A stretch of DNA of 53,839 nt from Chara braunii. Lineage: Eukaryota > Streptophyta > Charophyceae > Charales > Characeae. Both the position numbers and the translations under genes were made by a program. The notes under the pieces are model-generated. The model was given only the letters and a program-made list of their open reading frames with translations, was not told the DNA's origin and did not search any database. Shown here piece by piece: positions 1 through 10,075 of this stretch (its first letter is position 1; each line of letters begins with the position of its first letter). The stretch covers positions 932,104-985,942 of the forward strand of contig BFEA01000495.1 of assembly GCA_003427395.1 (NCBI GenBank). Direction: 5' to 3'.

Positions 1-131
1 GGCCCGATCATCTCCTAATCTACTTCGATGCATTTCGCATCGTCGGTCATCTCCCTCATATTATACATCCGATCGGGCGGCCCCTTCATCGTCAGTTGGC
101 CCGATCGGTAAGTAGTCCTCTGAAAATCTAT

Positions 132-133
<2 letters not shown>
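1..133. other. Left flank, no gene recognised
   Basis: This stretch carries a repeated GATCGGGC/GCCCGATC theme, for example near 1-8, 70-77 and 98-107, but no recognisable coding sequence. It may be the continuation of the minus-strand PHD element found beyond element 1, but nothing here proves that. Confidence 0.4.
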
Positions 134-180
<47 letters not shown>

Positions 181-192
181 GTATATATATAG
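134..192. repeat. (TA)n microsatellite, left half of the element 1 target
   Basis: Nearly pure TA dinucleotide run with a few C or G interruptions. It abuts the 5' LTR of element 1. A second TA run starts directly after the 3' LTR at 8548, so the retrotransposon split one microsatellite. Confidence 0.95.
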
Positions 193-1150
193 TGAAACGG
201 TTTCACCCAGTTGACCTTGTACTGCAGTCACAGAGATTCGATCCCTAGACTTGTGCCTTAACCCTGTACATTGACCCTGTGTGCTGAGTGAGATTTGATC
301 CCTAGACCTACCCTGTACCTGTACATAGACCCCGTGACCTGAGTAGGATTCGATCCCCAAACCTGTCCTACGACTTAGGTTAGTCTGTAGTTTGGTCAGC
401 AGGACTTGATCCCTAGGTCTGTAGATTAGCAGCTAGGTCTGTTACCAATAGGCGTAGAAAGCCTGTTCTAGAAGTCTCTACTGAGTCTGTCGAAAGTCTG
501 TAGAGTCTGTAGGTTCCAGAAGTCCGTAGGGTTCTGTAGGGGGGGTCCAGCCAGCATGTACCTGGGTAAGGGCTGCACGTGGGGAAGGTTCTGGAGCATG
601 CAGAGAGTTCCACACGTTTTGGCCCAGGCCCACAGGTCTGGAGGCAGGGTCCGGGTACCTCCGAAGACGTATAAATAAACAGGCAGCGTCCAGCCATTCA
701 TTCATTCGNCTGTGAGCCATGCGGAAGAGCTGCCTTGGTGTCTTGTGCATGGAGGTCTCCAGGTGCCTGGAGACAAAGTGGGCAGTGAAGAAGACAGCGG
801 CCATAGCTGGCCAGTGGGGTAGATGTCGGCGGCCATAGCCAGCAGGAGGAAGACCACGATGGCTATAGACGCCCAGCTGTTGGTGAAGACAAGTGTTCAG
901 AGTGTGTGAGGCTGTGCTGAGTGGGGACATTCAGGGTGATCCTCGTACATGCACGCATGAGACAGTGAGGGAGAGAGTGAGGCTGGTGGTAGAGACTGTG
1001 TTCGGCGGCCATAGCCGCAAGTTGTGCAGCTGTTAAGATTGAGTTTAAGACAAGTTCATTGTTGTGTTTTTTGAGTTGAAAGAGTTCAGTCTTGCCATCG
1101 GTTCTCAAGTGTGCATGTTGTGAGCAAGTCCAGAGTTGAGTCTGATTGCA
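193..1150 (+). repeat. 5' LTR of element 1
   Basis: Starts TGAAACGG and ends CTGATTGCA, immediately before the PBS. It matches 7546-8547 over its whole length. It contains an intact TATAAATA box at 670-677, so transcription would be expected to begin around position 700. The LTR is rich in the heptamer CCATAGC (801, 833, 1009). Confidence 0.93.
670..677 (+). promoter_or_regulatory. TATA box of the 5' LTR
   Basis: TATAAATA, a consensus plant TATA box, sits about 480 bp into the LTR. The aligned position in the 3' LTR (8070-8077) reads TGTAAATA, so only the 5' copy keeps the consensus. Confidence 0.6.
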
Positions 1151-1151
1151 C

Positions 1152-1166
1152 TGGTATCGGAGCAGG
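1152..1166 (+). other. Primer binding site (tRNA-iMet type)
   Basis: TGGTATCGGAGCAGG starts one base after the LTR end. It resembles the plant PBS TGGTATCAGAGC complementary to the 3' end of initiator tRNA-Met, with A to G at the eighth base. Confidence 0.85.
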
Positions 1167-1437
1167 TACCCGTTGTCCACGCCGGCGGAGCTGCAGCACA
1201 CAAGGAAGAAGGAAGAAGCCGCCATAGCCGGAGCTTGGCAGAGAGAGAGAGAGAGATAGTAAGACAGAAAGAGAGAGACAGGAAGAGAGAGGAAGGGGGA
1301 CAGTAGCCATAGTTGCCGAGTTCGGGGAAGAGACGCAGAGAGAAGAAAGGAAGAAGACAGTGACGAAGAGGGAGACAAGATCAGCCATAGCTGAGGTGAA
1401 GGAGAAGGAGTTCCACCATAGCCGGGAGGTTAGAAGG

Positions 1438-1615
1438 TTGACCGGGAGAGTTGACCAGATGTTGACCGAGGTTGACCACGGGTGTTGACCAGGCATTGAC
1501 CAGTGTTGACCGGGCTGTCTAGGGCGTTGACTGAGCATTGACCGGAGCTGCCTAGCGCATTGACCAGGAGCGTTGACCGACGAAGTTGACCAAGTCCGTT
1601 CATGGAGCGTTGACC
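1438..1615 (+). repeat. Cluster of 13 TTGAC(C/T) motifs in the 5' leader
   Basis: Thirteen copies of TTGACC (one TTGACT) occur in 178 bp at irregular 10-20 bp spacing, between the PBS and gag. TTGAC is the core of the W-box bound by plant WRKY factors. Only the motif is seen; WRKY binding is inference. It could instead be a degenerate minisatellite. Confidence 0.85.
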
Positions 1616-1894
1616 CAGCTGGAGCAAGAAGACAAACAGTACTATCTTCCCAAGCCTGGCCTATCCCTTACCCCGTGAGTGTGTACCTTCACCCTGGTAC
1701 TTGCTGGCATAGAGTCTCTCAAGGACAGTCAGTCCTATCTCCCTGTCACTACTGTCTAGGGTGTTAGGACTCTGTGTGTGTGGTCATAGAACCGCGAGTT
1801 CAGTTCGGGTAGTGAACCAAATCCCCGAAGTAGAAGTAACCTGTTCGGTCCAAGTGTTGAGGTGTGGAATTGTTGTTAATTGTGCGCTGTCAAC

Positions 1895-2379
1895 ATGGTG
1901 ACCCTTAGATCCGGAACCGTTANCACCCCCTACAGCAAAGAGCAGGAGGAGAGAGTTGCCGCCCTTCTGCGTGAGAAGAAAGAGAAGATGGAGAAGAGGG
2001 AACTAATCAGACAGGCTAAGATGTTGGCGTTGCTGGAGGAGCAGGAAGCAAAGAAGAGGCAGATGGAGGAGGAGATGGAAAGATGGAAGAAGGAGCAAGA
2101 GGAGAAGATGGCAGCTATTCAGGCGGAAGAAGAAGAAGAAAAAGAAGAAGTGGAAGAAGAAGAAAGACCGCTAGAGAGGAGAAGAGGATGAGGAAGCACA
2201 AGTAAAGAAGCGGAGATTGCGGAAAGGGCGCAGGAGTGGGCCGCACATTTGAAGTTAGGGGAAGACTAGGAGGCTGAGATGGCTGTACCCGAGGAAGAAA
2301 GAGAAGCAGCCAGGAGGCAAATTGAAGCAGAGAGGGATCCAGTAAAGAGAGGGGCAAAGGAGGAGGAACAGCGGATGAC
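1895..2379 (+). pseudogene. gag: Gag N-terminal part of element 1, charged coiled coil, broken
   Basis: The first ATG after the leader (1895) opens a frame that reads MVTLRSGTV and then about 80 residues of Glu/Lys/Arg-rich coiled coil, ending at a stop at 2189-2191. The following sequence still looks coding in other frames (AVPEEEREAARRQIEAE around 2283-2335) but is broken by a TAG near 2266 and by frame changes before the main Gag frame resumes at about 2380. Long charged N-terminal coiled coils are seen in plant Ty3 Gags; here it probably helped particle assembly. Function is inferred from position. One base at 1922 is ambiguous. Confidence 0.75.
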
Positions 2380-3831
2380 GTGGAGATACAGGTTATCCCA
2401 AGAAGGGTCAGGAGATTGGAAGCGGCAGCGAGGGCGGACAAGGACCTAAGAGCGGCGGAAGTTAGGATGGGGAAGATCCGAGCGGAGACTGAGCTAGCAA
2501 CCAAGCTAGATACGCTGATCCAAAGTATAGAGGCTTTATTAGTCGCACAGCGGGAACAAATGCAGTACGAACGCAGTCAAGACATCAAGATAGACGCGAT
2601 ACGCGCGGGGTTCAAGGACTTCGCGTGCNACATGATGANACACCTGCTGACCGAAGTGNACATTGCGATTAATAGGACCCGAGAGTTTTGTACTGGCNCC
2701 ATTGAAGGCGCCAAGCTAGCGGCCCCTAAGGAAGAGGAGCCGGCCCCACCACGTCGCGAGAAAGTCAAGGTCCGATTTCCCGAACCCTTCAGTGGGAAGA
2801 AGGGTGAAAATTTTGATAAATGGGAGGCCAATGTGCACTCCTATCTGTATCTGCAGGGAGTCACACCTGAAGACCACACTTTGGTGGCCTTCCAGGCCCT
2901 TAGAGACGAAGCAACTAGCTTTGCTAGGTCGCTAGCCCGCGCTGCCAACTGCGATAACGAAATGGTTACATACTCCAGACTGACACCCCTCTTCGACTTC
3001 CTGAAAGCCCTCAAGGAGCGATTTTCTGATGTCACGCGGGGCTTTAAGGCCTCAGACAAACTCCAAATGATCCACACTCGCCAGTGGAAGAGTGTGCATG
3101 CGCTAAAGTCCGCTATGGACGAACTGATTGAGGTCCCTGGGCATGGAGTCACTGATGTGCAACTCCTTAACCTCTTCTACCGCGCCCTGCCTGAAAATAT
3201 TCAGGGACACTTCTTCGAGAAGAAGAATCAGCTTAGTCGGGAGGCAGTTGCATTTGTCGCCCAAGCGTCGCCAGTTACCACGTTCTGGCACAAGGATCTG
3301 TCTAAGGGAAAAACGTGGAAGGGACGCACCATCTCAGGCCAAATCAAGGCCAAAGATAGTCTGATCTTAACGATGGAGGAAGGTGGTGCAGAGGAGGTTC
3401 TCTACTCTGACATCGAGTGGGGATTAGAGGAGGACAACAGCGCAGGTCAGGGGAGAACCTACGCTGCTGTCACGGCTGGAGGGAGGCCGCAAGGAGGACA
3501 ACGGTCCGACCCAAGTGGTCGGGCCCAGGGTGGCCGAGGGCAGGGCGGCCAGGGGGTTGGCGGCTATGGCAACCGCCAAGCGGGAGGAAGGGGAGGTCCC
3601 CCGTCTAACCGTCCGAGTTCTAGTCGGTCACCTCCCAGACAAGGAAGGTGGCATCCAGACCGGTCTGAAGGCCGACCTTGGTTAGACCTGGGTATAGATC
3701 AAAGGGTATGGCAAGAACGCATTAATAGTTCTCAATGCGTATTCTGCGGGGACCCGGGCCACATTATCAAATTTTGTCCTAAGTATAAGGACCGTGCTGC
3801 ATCTGGGGCAGCAAAAGACAGTCGCCGGTAG
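2380..3831 (+). pseudogene. gag: Gag of element 1, capsid region and zinc knuckle
   Basis: A 483-codon open frame that begins at a non-ATG codon, so it is the frameshifted continuation of the upstream Gag rather than a separate gene. Residues about 120-320 hold the retrotransposon Gag capsid region (VRFPEPFSGKKGENFDKWEA onward, with the LKERFSD and YRALPE blocks typical of Ty3 Gag). A Gly/Arg-rich linker (about 365-435) precedes a CCHC nucleocapsid knuckle of form CX2CX4HX4C (CVFCGDPGHIIKFC, about 452-466). The product would coat genomic RNA in cytoplasmic particles. Four bases are ambiguous between 2629 and 2698. The frame ends just before pol, and a short non-open stretch separates them. 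Confidence 0.88.
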
Positions 3832-4039
3832 GGGTTGCAACTACCCCTACCTCAGGAGTATGTGGATCTGAGCGTGCCAGCGAAGTAGAGTCTCCCACTC
3901 CACATATTTCCATGGCAGAGGTTGCAGGCCAGCGTCTAGTAAGCTGTCCAGAGATCGCTTGTGTTAGGGTCTCCTTAGGCGCTTCCCTCACAGGCTTAGC
4001 CGATGAACTGCGAGAGAGAGGAGGCAAGCCTGGGCCAAG

Positions 4040-7000
4040 ATGAAGAAGGATAGTAAAGGACAGCTAATCCTCGCAGATGTAGAGATATTTAGAGCTAGAG
4101 TAGGAGCCCTCATAGACAGCGGGGCGACTAGGAGCCATATTAGTCGTAAAGCGCTGAGAAAGTTGAAGTTGAACCTAAAGGTCCAACGACTAGGAGAGCC
4201 TGTGGTCATCATCCTCGCAGACAATAGTAGGATGCGCGTCGAAGAGTATGTTGAGGGGGTCCACGCCTACTTTCGCCTGGAGAAAGATGGCAAGGTAGAG
4301 AAGGTACTGCACTCCCTGACCCTCCTTATAGAAGAGAGTCTCCCGTTTGACATAGTTTTAGGCACAGATTGGGGAGAGGCATCAGGAGCCACAGTTCACC
4401 TCAGAAAGCATGAGTGTACGCTCCCTAGTGCGTCAGGCGAAGTCAAGAAAGTCCGCCTGTTCCATGAGTCCGGGGTAGATAATCCCCTTGCCCATTGCTG
4501 CCTCAGCACTCCTGCATTCGCCAGGCTTGTGCGAAAGGAGCAGGTTGAAGAGCAGGTGTTCATGGCCTATGTAAGGCCAGTGTCCGATCAGCCTAAGGAG
4601 GAAGAAAAGATCCATCCTGCTATTGTCAGTCTGCTGGAAGAATATAAGGATTTATATGAACCACCTTCAGGGGTAGTGCCCAAACCGATCCAACACGGAA
4701 TAGAAATAGAACCTGGTAGCAGAACGCCAAAGGGGGCAGCCTACAGGATGTCTCCCAAAGAGTTAGAGGAGCTACGCAGACAGTTAGATGAGCTCCTAGA
4801 AAAAGGATGGATCCGGCCTAGTTCATCGCCGTTCGGTGCACCTGTTCTGTTTGTCCCAAAGAAGGAGGGAGAGTTGCGCATGTGTATTGACTACAGGGGA
4901 CTGAACGCCATCACGATTAAGAATGCAGAGCCATTACCACGTATAGATGATTTGCTGGATCGAGTTCAGGGGTGCAGATATTTCTCGAAGATAGATCTAA
5001 AATCAGGGTACCATCAGATAGAGGTCCACCCCGACGATCAGTATAAGACGGCGTTCAGGACAAGGTATGGGCATTACGAGTTCATAGTGATGTCATTTGG
5101 ACTTACTAATGCACCTGCAACATTTCAGCGCTGTATGAACCACTTGTTTAGACCTTGGCTAGATAGGTTCGTCGTAGTTTACCTAGACGATATCCTAGTG
5201 TTCAGCAAGACCCTCGAGGAACATGAGGTCCATCTACGACAGATTCTAAGCAAGCTGAGAAAGTATAACTTCAAGATTAACCCAAAGAAGTGTGCATGGG
5301 CCAAGACACAGGTCCTTTACCTAGGCCATGTACTAGACGGCGATGGCATTCGGCCTGAGGACAGCAAGATAGCATCCATCAGAGATTGGCCAACTCCTAA
5401 GACACTAACATAGTTGCGTTCTTTCTTAGGACTGGCTAACTACTACAGGAAGTTCGTGAGGAACTTCTCTACGATCGCTGCTCCCCTTTGTAGACTATTG
5501 AAGAAAGAAGCTATCTGGAAGTGGGATCAGGATTGTACGTCAGCCTTCAAGAAATTGAAGAAGGCTTTGATAGAGTGCCCTGTTCTCAAAGTTGTTGATC
5601 CATCATTGCCATTTGTTGTTACTACAGACGCGAGTCAGTATGGCATAGGTGCCGTTCTACAGCAAGATGACGGCAACGGGTATAGGCCCGTAGAGTTCAT
5701 GTCAGTCAGGCTGCCTTCAGAGAAAGTCGCTGCATCGACATACGAGAGGGAACTCTACGCTCTCAGGCAGGCTCTAGAGCACTAGAAACACTACCTGCTT
5801 GGGAGACACTTCAAGGTTTATTCAGACCACGAGACTCTTATATGGCTAAAGACACATGCCAAGATGACGCCGAAGTTGACCAGATGGGCTGCTGAGATAG
5901 ACTAGTATGACTTTGAGTTAAAACCCGTTAAAGGCAAGTACAACGTGGTAGCTGATGCGCTAAGCAGGAGATCTGATTATTTCGGTGCGATAGTACACTA
6001 TCTAGACATAGGGGCCGATCTGCAGCAGAAAGTAAGAGATGCCTATGCACAGGACCCAATCTACAGTGAGCTGCTCAAAAGAGTAAGGGAAGCCCCAGAT
6101 AGTGAGCCACACTACCGGACCACGAATGGGCTACTGTTTGAAAAGACTAATGTCGCTGACAGGCTATGCGTCCCCAATAGTGAAGAGATCCGTAGTCTGA
6201 TCTTAGGGGAATGCCACTATACAGAAGGGCACTTTGGATGGCAGAAGACTTTAGCTAACATGATAATGTCCTATACGTGGCCAGGCATGAAAGCAGACTG
6301 CATAGAATATGTGCGCAGTTGTAAAGTGTGTCAGCGTAATAAAGCTACGACTAGAGCCCCCCTAGGTCTTCTTAGCCCCTTGCCTATTCCCTCCGGACCC
6401 GGAGATTCAGTGTCCATTGACTTCATGGATATTGGAGTCAGAAGCAGACATGGAAAAACTCAAGTCATGGCCATAGTAGACAGATTTAGTAAGTATGCAA
6501 TATTTGTTCCCTTGCCTTCAGAGGCCCGTACAGAGTTAGTTATAAGGAAGTTCTTTGATTTCTGGGTAAGCGAGAATGGTATGCCATTGTCCATAGTAAG
6601 TGATAGGGACACCCGGCTTACCAGCCAGCAATGGCAAGATCTTATGAAAGTATATGGGTCTAAGTTGTTGATGTCGTCAGGACGACACCCCGAGACTAAC
6701 GGTCAGACAGAACAAATGAATAAGATCTTGCAACAGCTACTCAGAATGTACATTAGACCAGATCAGCTAGATTGGGACGAGTTGCTCCCCAAAGTAGCAA
6801 GCGCCTACAACAACAGTATTCACTTAGCTACTTGTCGGACTCCTAATGAGCTACACAAGTCTTTTAAGCCTAGGCGACCACTAGAAGGACTAAACCGGGA
6901 TCAGATCCAGAAACTTTCACCCGGTACTCGAGAGTTCGCACTCCATCATGAGCAAGAGGTTGCTAAGGTCACAGACAACCTGAGGAAGGCCCAACACCGC

Positions 7001-7489
7001 ATGATAGAGCAGGCTAACAAGCACCGTCGACCTTCACAGCTTCAGGTAGGTGACCTAGTCTAGGTCAAGTCAAAGGAATTCGCACCGGAGGAAAACATCT
7101 CGCAGAAGCTCTCACCTGCATATAGAGGACCGTGGCCTGTCCTAGAAGTCAAAGGAGGAGAGNACGGCCCGTCGTATACGATAGAGATCCCAGCACACCT
7201 CCACACGTACCCAGTCTTCCACGCCTCTAAGTTGTTACCTTGCACCACGTCTGATAGGTTCCCTTCCAGAAGGTCGATGATTCCTCCAGACATGGATGGC
7301 GCGTATGATATAGAGGGCATTGTGGAAGAGGACGTGTTTAGGACAGGAGGCCGAGGTCGTTCCCAGAAACAGTACAAAGTTAGGTTCGCATACCAGGAAC
7401 CCGAGGACGACCGGTGGTTTACAAGAACAGAGCTTTTAAAAACCGCTCCTGACATAGTACACGCCTACGAGAGGGAAAGAAAAGGTTAA
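4040..7489 (+). pseudogene. pol: Pol of element 1: protease-RT-RNase H-integrase-chromodomain, four amber stops
   Basis: One reading frame spans 4040-7489 and is interrupted only by TAG at 5411, 5783, 5903 and 7061. Domains in order: aspartic protease with LIDSGAT (Asp at codon 26) and VLGTDW; RT with FSKIDLKSGYHQ (near 4985) and catalytic YLDD (5179-5190); RNase H with TTDASQYG (near 5625) and ADALSR (near 5950); integrase with an H-H-C-C zinc site (6210-6335), DDE residues in SIDFMD, SDRDTRL and TNGQTEQ; a GPW-containing C-terminal fold (near 7125); then a chromodomain-like end (about 7297-7480, YDIEGIVEEDVFR to TELLKTAPDIVHAYE). Chromodomains steer integration to marked chromatin. No Met is needed at 4040: the product was probably made as Gag-Pol, now out of frame (an in-frame TGA lies near 4004). 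Confidence 0.93.
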
Positions 7490-7532
7490 GGTCCTGCCTT
7501 GAGTTAGAGGATTCTCGGAGGACCTCGAATTT

Positions 7533-7545
7533 AGGACGGCGGGAG
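7533..7545 (+). other. Polypurine tract of element 1
   Basis: Purine-rich AGGACGGCGGGAG lies directly upstream of the 3' LTR. It is the expected plus-strand primer position. It is interrupted by two C residues, so it is a weak tract. Confidence 0.6.
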
Positions 7546-8545
7546 TGAAACGGTTTCACCCAGTTGGCCTTGTACTGCAGTCACAGAGATTCGATCCCTA
7601 GACCTGTGCCCTAACCCTATACATTGACCCTGTGTGCTGAGTGAGATTCGATCCCTAGACCTACTCTGTACCTATACATAGACCTCGTGACCTGAGTAGG
7701 ATTCGATCCCCAAACCTGTCCTACGACTTAGGTTAGTCTGTAGTTTGGTCAATAGGACTTGATCCCTAGGTCTGTAGATTAGCAGCTAGGTCTGTTGCCA
7801 ATAGGCCTAGAAAGCCTGTTCTAGAAGTCTCTACTGAGTCTGTCGAAAGTCTGTAGAGTCTATAGGTTCCAGAAGTCCGTAGGGTTCTGTAGGGGGGGTC
7901 CAGCCAGCATGTACCTGGGTAAGGGCTGCACGTGGGGAAGGTTCTAGAGCGTGCAGAGAGTTCCACACGTTTTGGCCCAGAAGGCCAAACGTCTGGAAGC
8001 TTCCCTGGGCCACACGTTTTGGCCCAAGCCCACAGGTCTGGAGGCAGGGTCCGGGTACCTCCGAAGAAGTGTAAATAAACAGGCAGCGTCCAGCCATTCA
8101 TTCATTCGCCTGTGAGCCATGCGGAAGAGCTGCCTTGGTGTCTTGTGCACGAAGGTCTGCAGGTGCCTGGAGACGAAGTGGGAAGTGAAGAAGACAGCGG
8201 CCATAGCTGGCCAGTGGGGTAGATGTCGGCGGCCATAGCCAGCAGGAGGAAGACGACGACGGCCATAGACGCCCAGTTGTTGGTGAAGACAAGTGTTCAG
8301 AGTGTGTGAGGCTGTGCTGAGTGGGGACATTCAGGGTGATCCTCGTACGTGCACGCATGAGACAGTGAGGGAGAGGAGGCTGGTGGTAGAGACCGTGTTC
8401 GGCGGCCATAGCCGCAAGTTGTGCAGTTGTTAAGATTGAGTTTAAGACAAGTTCATTGTTGTTTTTTTTTAGTTGAAAGAGTTCAGTCTTGCCATCGGTT
8501 CTCAAGTGTGCATGTTGTGAGCAAGTCCAGAGTTGAGTCTGATTG

Positions 8546-8547
<2 letters not shown>
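7546..8547 (+). repeat. 3' LTR of element 1
   Basis: Matches the 5' LTR end to end and has the same TG/CA ends. It is 44 bp longer overall, mainly because of a local tandem duplication around 7977-8025 in which the CACACGTTTTGGCCC segment occurs twice. Its TATA box has mutated to TGTAAATA. Confidence 0.93.

Positions 8548-8602
<55 letters not shown>
8548..8602. repeat. (AT)n microsatellite, right half of the element 1 target
   Basis: Pure AT run directly after the 3' LTR, the partner of the TA run at 134-192. Confidence 0.95.
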
Positions 8603-8606
<4 letters not shown>

Positions 8607-8700
8607 ACAGCGCGTCTCGACGCGCGAACTTTGGGCATAGGAGAAGAAGACGATGAAAAGAAAGAGAAGGAGAGAAGAAGGGAGAAGTAGGCGAGGGTGA
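8603..8700. other. Spacer, no gene seen
   Basis: Holds a short palindrome-like CGCGTCTCGACGCG (8613-8626) and a purine-rich tract (about 8640-8690). It may belong to the 3' untranslated end of the minus-strand PHD element. Confidence 0.4.
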
Positions 8701-9330
8701 TCAAAGGAAGTGATCGATGTCAGGAGTAAGAGGGGGTGGAATAGGTGGAAGGAAAGCGGCCATTGCCGCGGGAGTCGTCGGCGCGTCCTCCTCATGGAAG
8801 TGGTGCTGGACGAGCGAGGGATAGAGAAAGGCCCCCGGTACATGAGACAGGACACGTGGCACCAGATCCGCCACCGCTCGCACCACCCGTTTGAGCACCG
8901 ATCGTGGTTTGGGACCCGTCATCACCAGACGAGTCTCGGTGTAGGGCCGCCGCTCCCGCTTCTGCGCCACGAAGACAAGGAAGTGATACATCACATTGGG
9001 ACGCTGCCCGGTCTCATAGATGAGCGTCCCCGCCAACCGCGCTGCGATACACCCTTGAAAAGAGGATGTCAGATATGGCTCCCACACCGGATCAGGGCAC
9101 GGCGCCCCCGCAATGGCCTCGAGCCTGATGGTGGTGGGCTCCACCATGAAATCCACCTCTATCGGGTAGACCGTCCGGCTCGGAGGAATTGCTAATGTCA
9201 ATAATTGGGGCACTCCGGGGTGGCTGGCGGAAGCGGAAAAGTCCCGCGAGGACAGGGGGTCTGGATACGGGATCCGGTAATCCCATTCGGCTTCCTCCTC
9301 CGGCTGCTGCAGCTGATGGCCCGGCTCCAT
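8701..9330 (-). CDS. Unknown ORF c downstream of integrase (PHD element)
   Basis: An ATG-started frame of 209 codons at the 3' end of the PHD element. No family recognised. The middle (about residues 50-150) looks like a folded alpha/beta domain: a YPIEVDFMVEP segment, then SSFQGCIAARLAGTLIYE, then YHFLVFVAQKRERRPYTETR, and a hydrophobic helix-like VVRAVADLV. The tail is proline-rich. By eye the strand-like segment followed by a charged loop and TR(L/V)V resembles parts of ORFs a and b just upstream, suggesting three tandem copies of one domain. There is no transmembrane segment or signal peptide, so it is not an obvious envelope gene. The first 80 codons overlap another open frame, so the true start is uncertain. 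Confidence 0.5.
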   Translation of the reverse strand: MEPGHQLQQPEEEAEWDYRIPYPDPLSSRDFSASASHPGVPQLLTLAIPPSRTVYPIEVDFMVEPTTIRLEAIAGAPCPDPVWEPYLTSSFQGCIAARLAGTLIYETGQRPNVMYHFLVFVAQKRERRPYTETRLVMTGPKPRSVLKRVVRAVADLVPRVLSHVPGAFLYPSLVQHHFHEEDAPTTPAAMAAFLPPIPPPLTPDIDHFL

Positions 9331-9466
9331 CGAGATTGAGATCGGGTACGTGCGGGAGGGGCGGTGATGGCACGACCGTCTCCTTAACTAGCGTCGCTGC
9401 ACTCACAGGCACAGAGTCGGGACTCCTCGCGTGCACGGGCTGAACCACCTCCTCGTCGCCACAGAT

Positions 9467-10075
9467 TCAACTGCCTTGCGCTCCTGGCGATGGGTGACGT
9501 CTCTTCCTCTTCGGCGTCTTCTTGGGGGCCTTTGGCGGCGTAGGTCTGGGATACGACGAGGGAGGTTGCAACGACTTTTCCTCAAGGAAGTCCTCCAACC
9601 TCTCCTCGCGCTGCGCAATGTAATCCGGGATGACGACCACGTTGTACGTTCTCCGCGGGGCAGCCGCTGTCCGCAATCGTGGCTGGATCTCCTCTTCCTC
9701 GCTCGCAATCACTTGCGCAATGGATAGAAGCTCAAGATGTATGAGCTCCAACAATCCCGGATCGGTCGTCCGGAACTGTGCAAAGGAGTACAACACCACC
9801 GTCCTCTCCTTTTGCACCGGCTTGGGCCGCGTGATGACGTAATAAACGACGAAGTGCTCCCCGATGCAGTGGTCTTATTGCTCCACGAAGAATCGGAACA
9901 TCCCCAACACCACCGACTTGAATAGTGTGCGGTGCAACTCCCACGCGTCTTCGTTTGCGAAGGGCAGCGGCTCCACGTCGGTCAGCTCCACCAAATACTC
10001 CGAGAACTCGCGCATAGGATAAGGGCCCTCCATGAGTTGATAGGGGAGAGTGGTGTAAGAGAAAAAGGGAGGCAT
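9467..10075 (-). pseudogene. Unknown ORF b downstream of integrase (PHD element), one internal stop
   Basis: Begins at an ATG that directly follows the stop of ORF a (TAA then ATG, 10078-10073). The frame continues to 9467 with one in-frame TAA at 9877-9875. It encodes about 200 residues: YPMREFSEYLVELTDVEPLP, then FRFFVEQ, then EHFVVYYVITRPKP and VVLYSFAQF, a Leu-rich helix LLELIHLELLSIAQVI, an acidic run EEEEI, and a basic proline-rich tail KAPKKTPKRKRRHP that could act as a nuclear signal. No known family. The same frame as ORF a and the abutting stop/start suggest that a and b were once one protein or were translationally coupled. Confidence 0.5.

Larger units (their letters stand above)
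193..8547 (+). mobile_element. Element 1: full-length chromodomain Ty3/gypsy LTR retrotransposon
   Basis: Two direct LTRs (193-1150 and 7546-8547) begin with TG and end with CA and enclose a PBS, gag, pol and a purine-rich tract. Pol runs protease, RT, RNase H, integrase, then a chromodomain-like tail, the order of the chromovirus branch of Ty3/gypsy (Metaviridae). By eye the LTRs differ by a few percent plus one insertion in the 3' copy. Gag has a frameshift and stops, and pol has four in-frame TAG codons, so this copy is not autonomous. It lies inside a TA microsatellite, so a target-site duplication cannot be defined. Confidence 0.93.

Noticed and set aside
8863-9195. Plus-strand ORFs across the 3' region of the PHD element
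   Set aside because: They are opposite-strand shadows of the better-structured minus-strand ORFs and show no domain.
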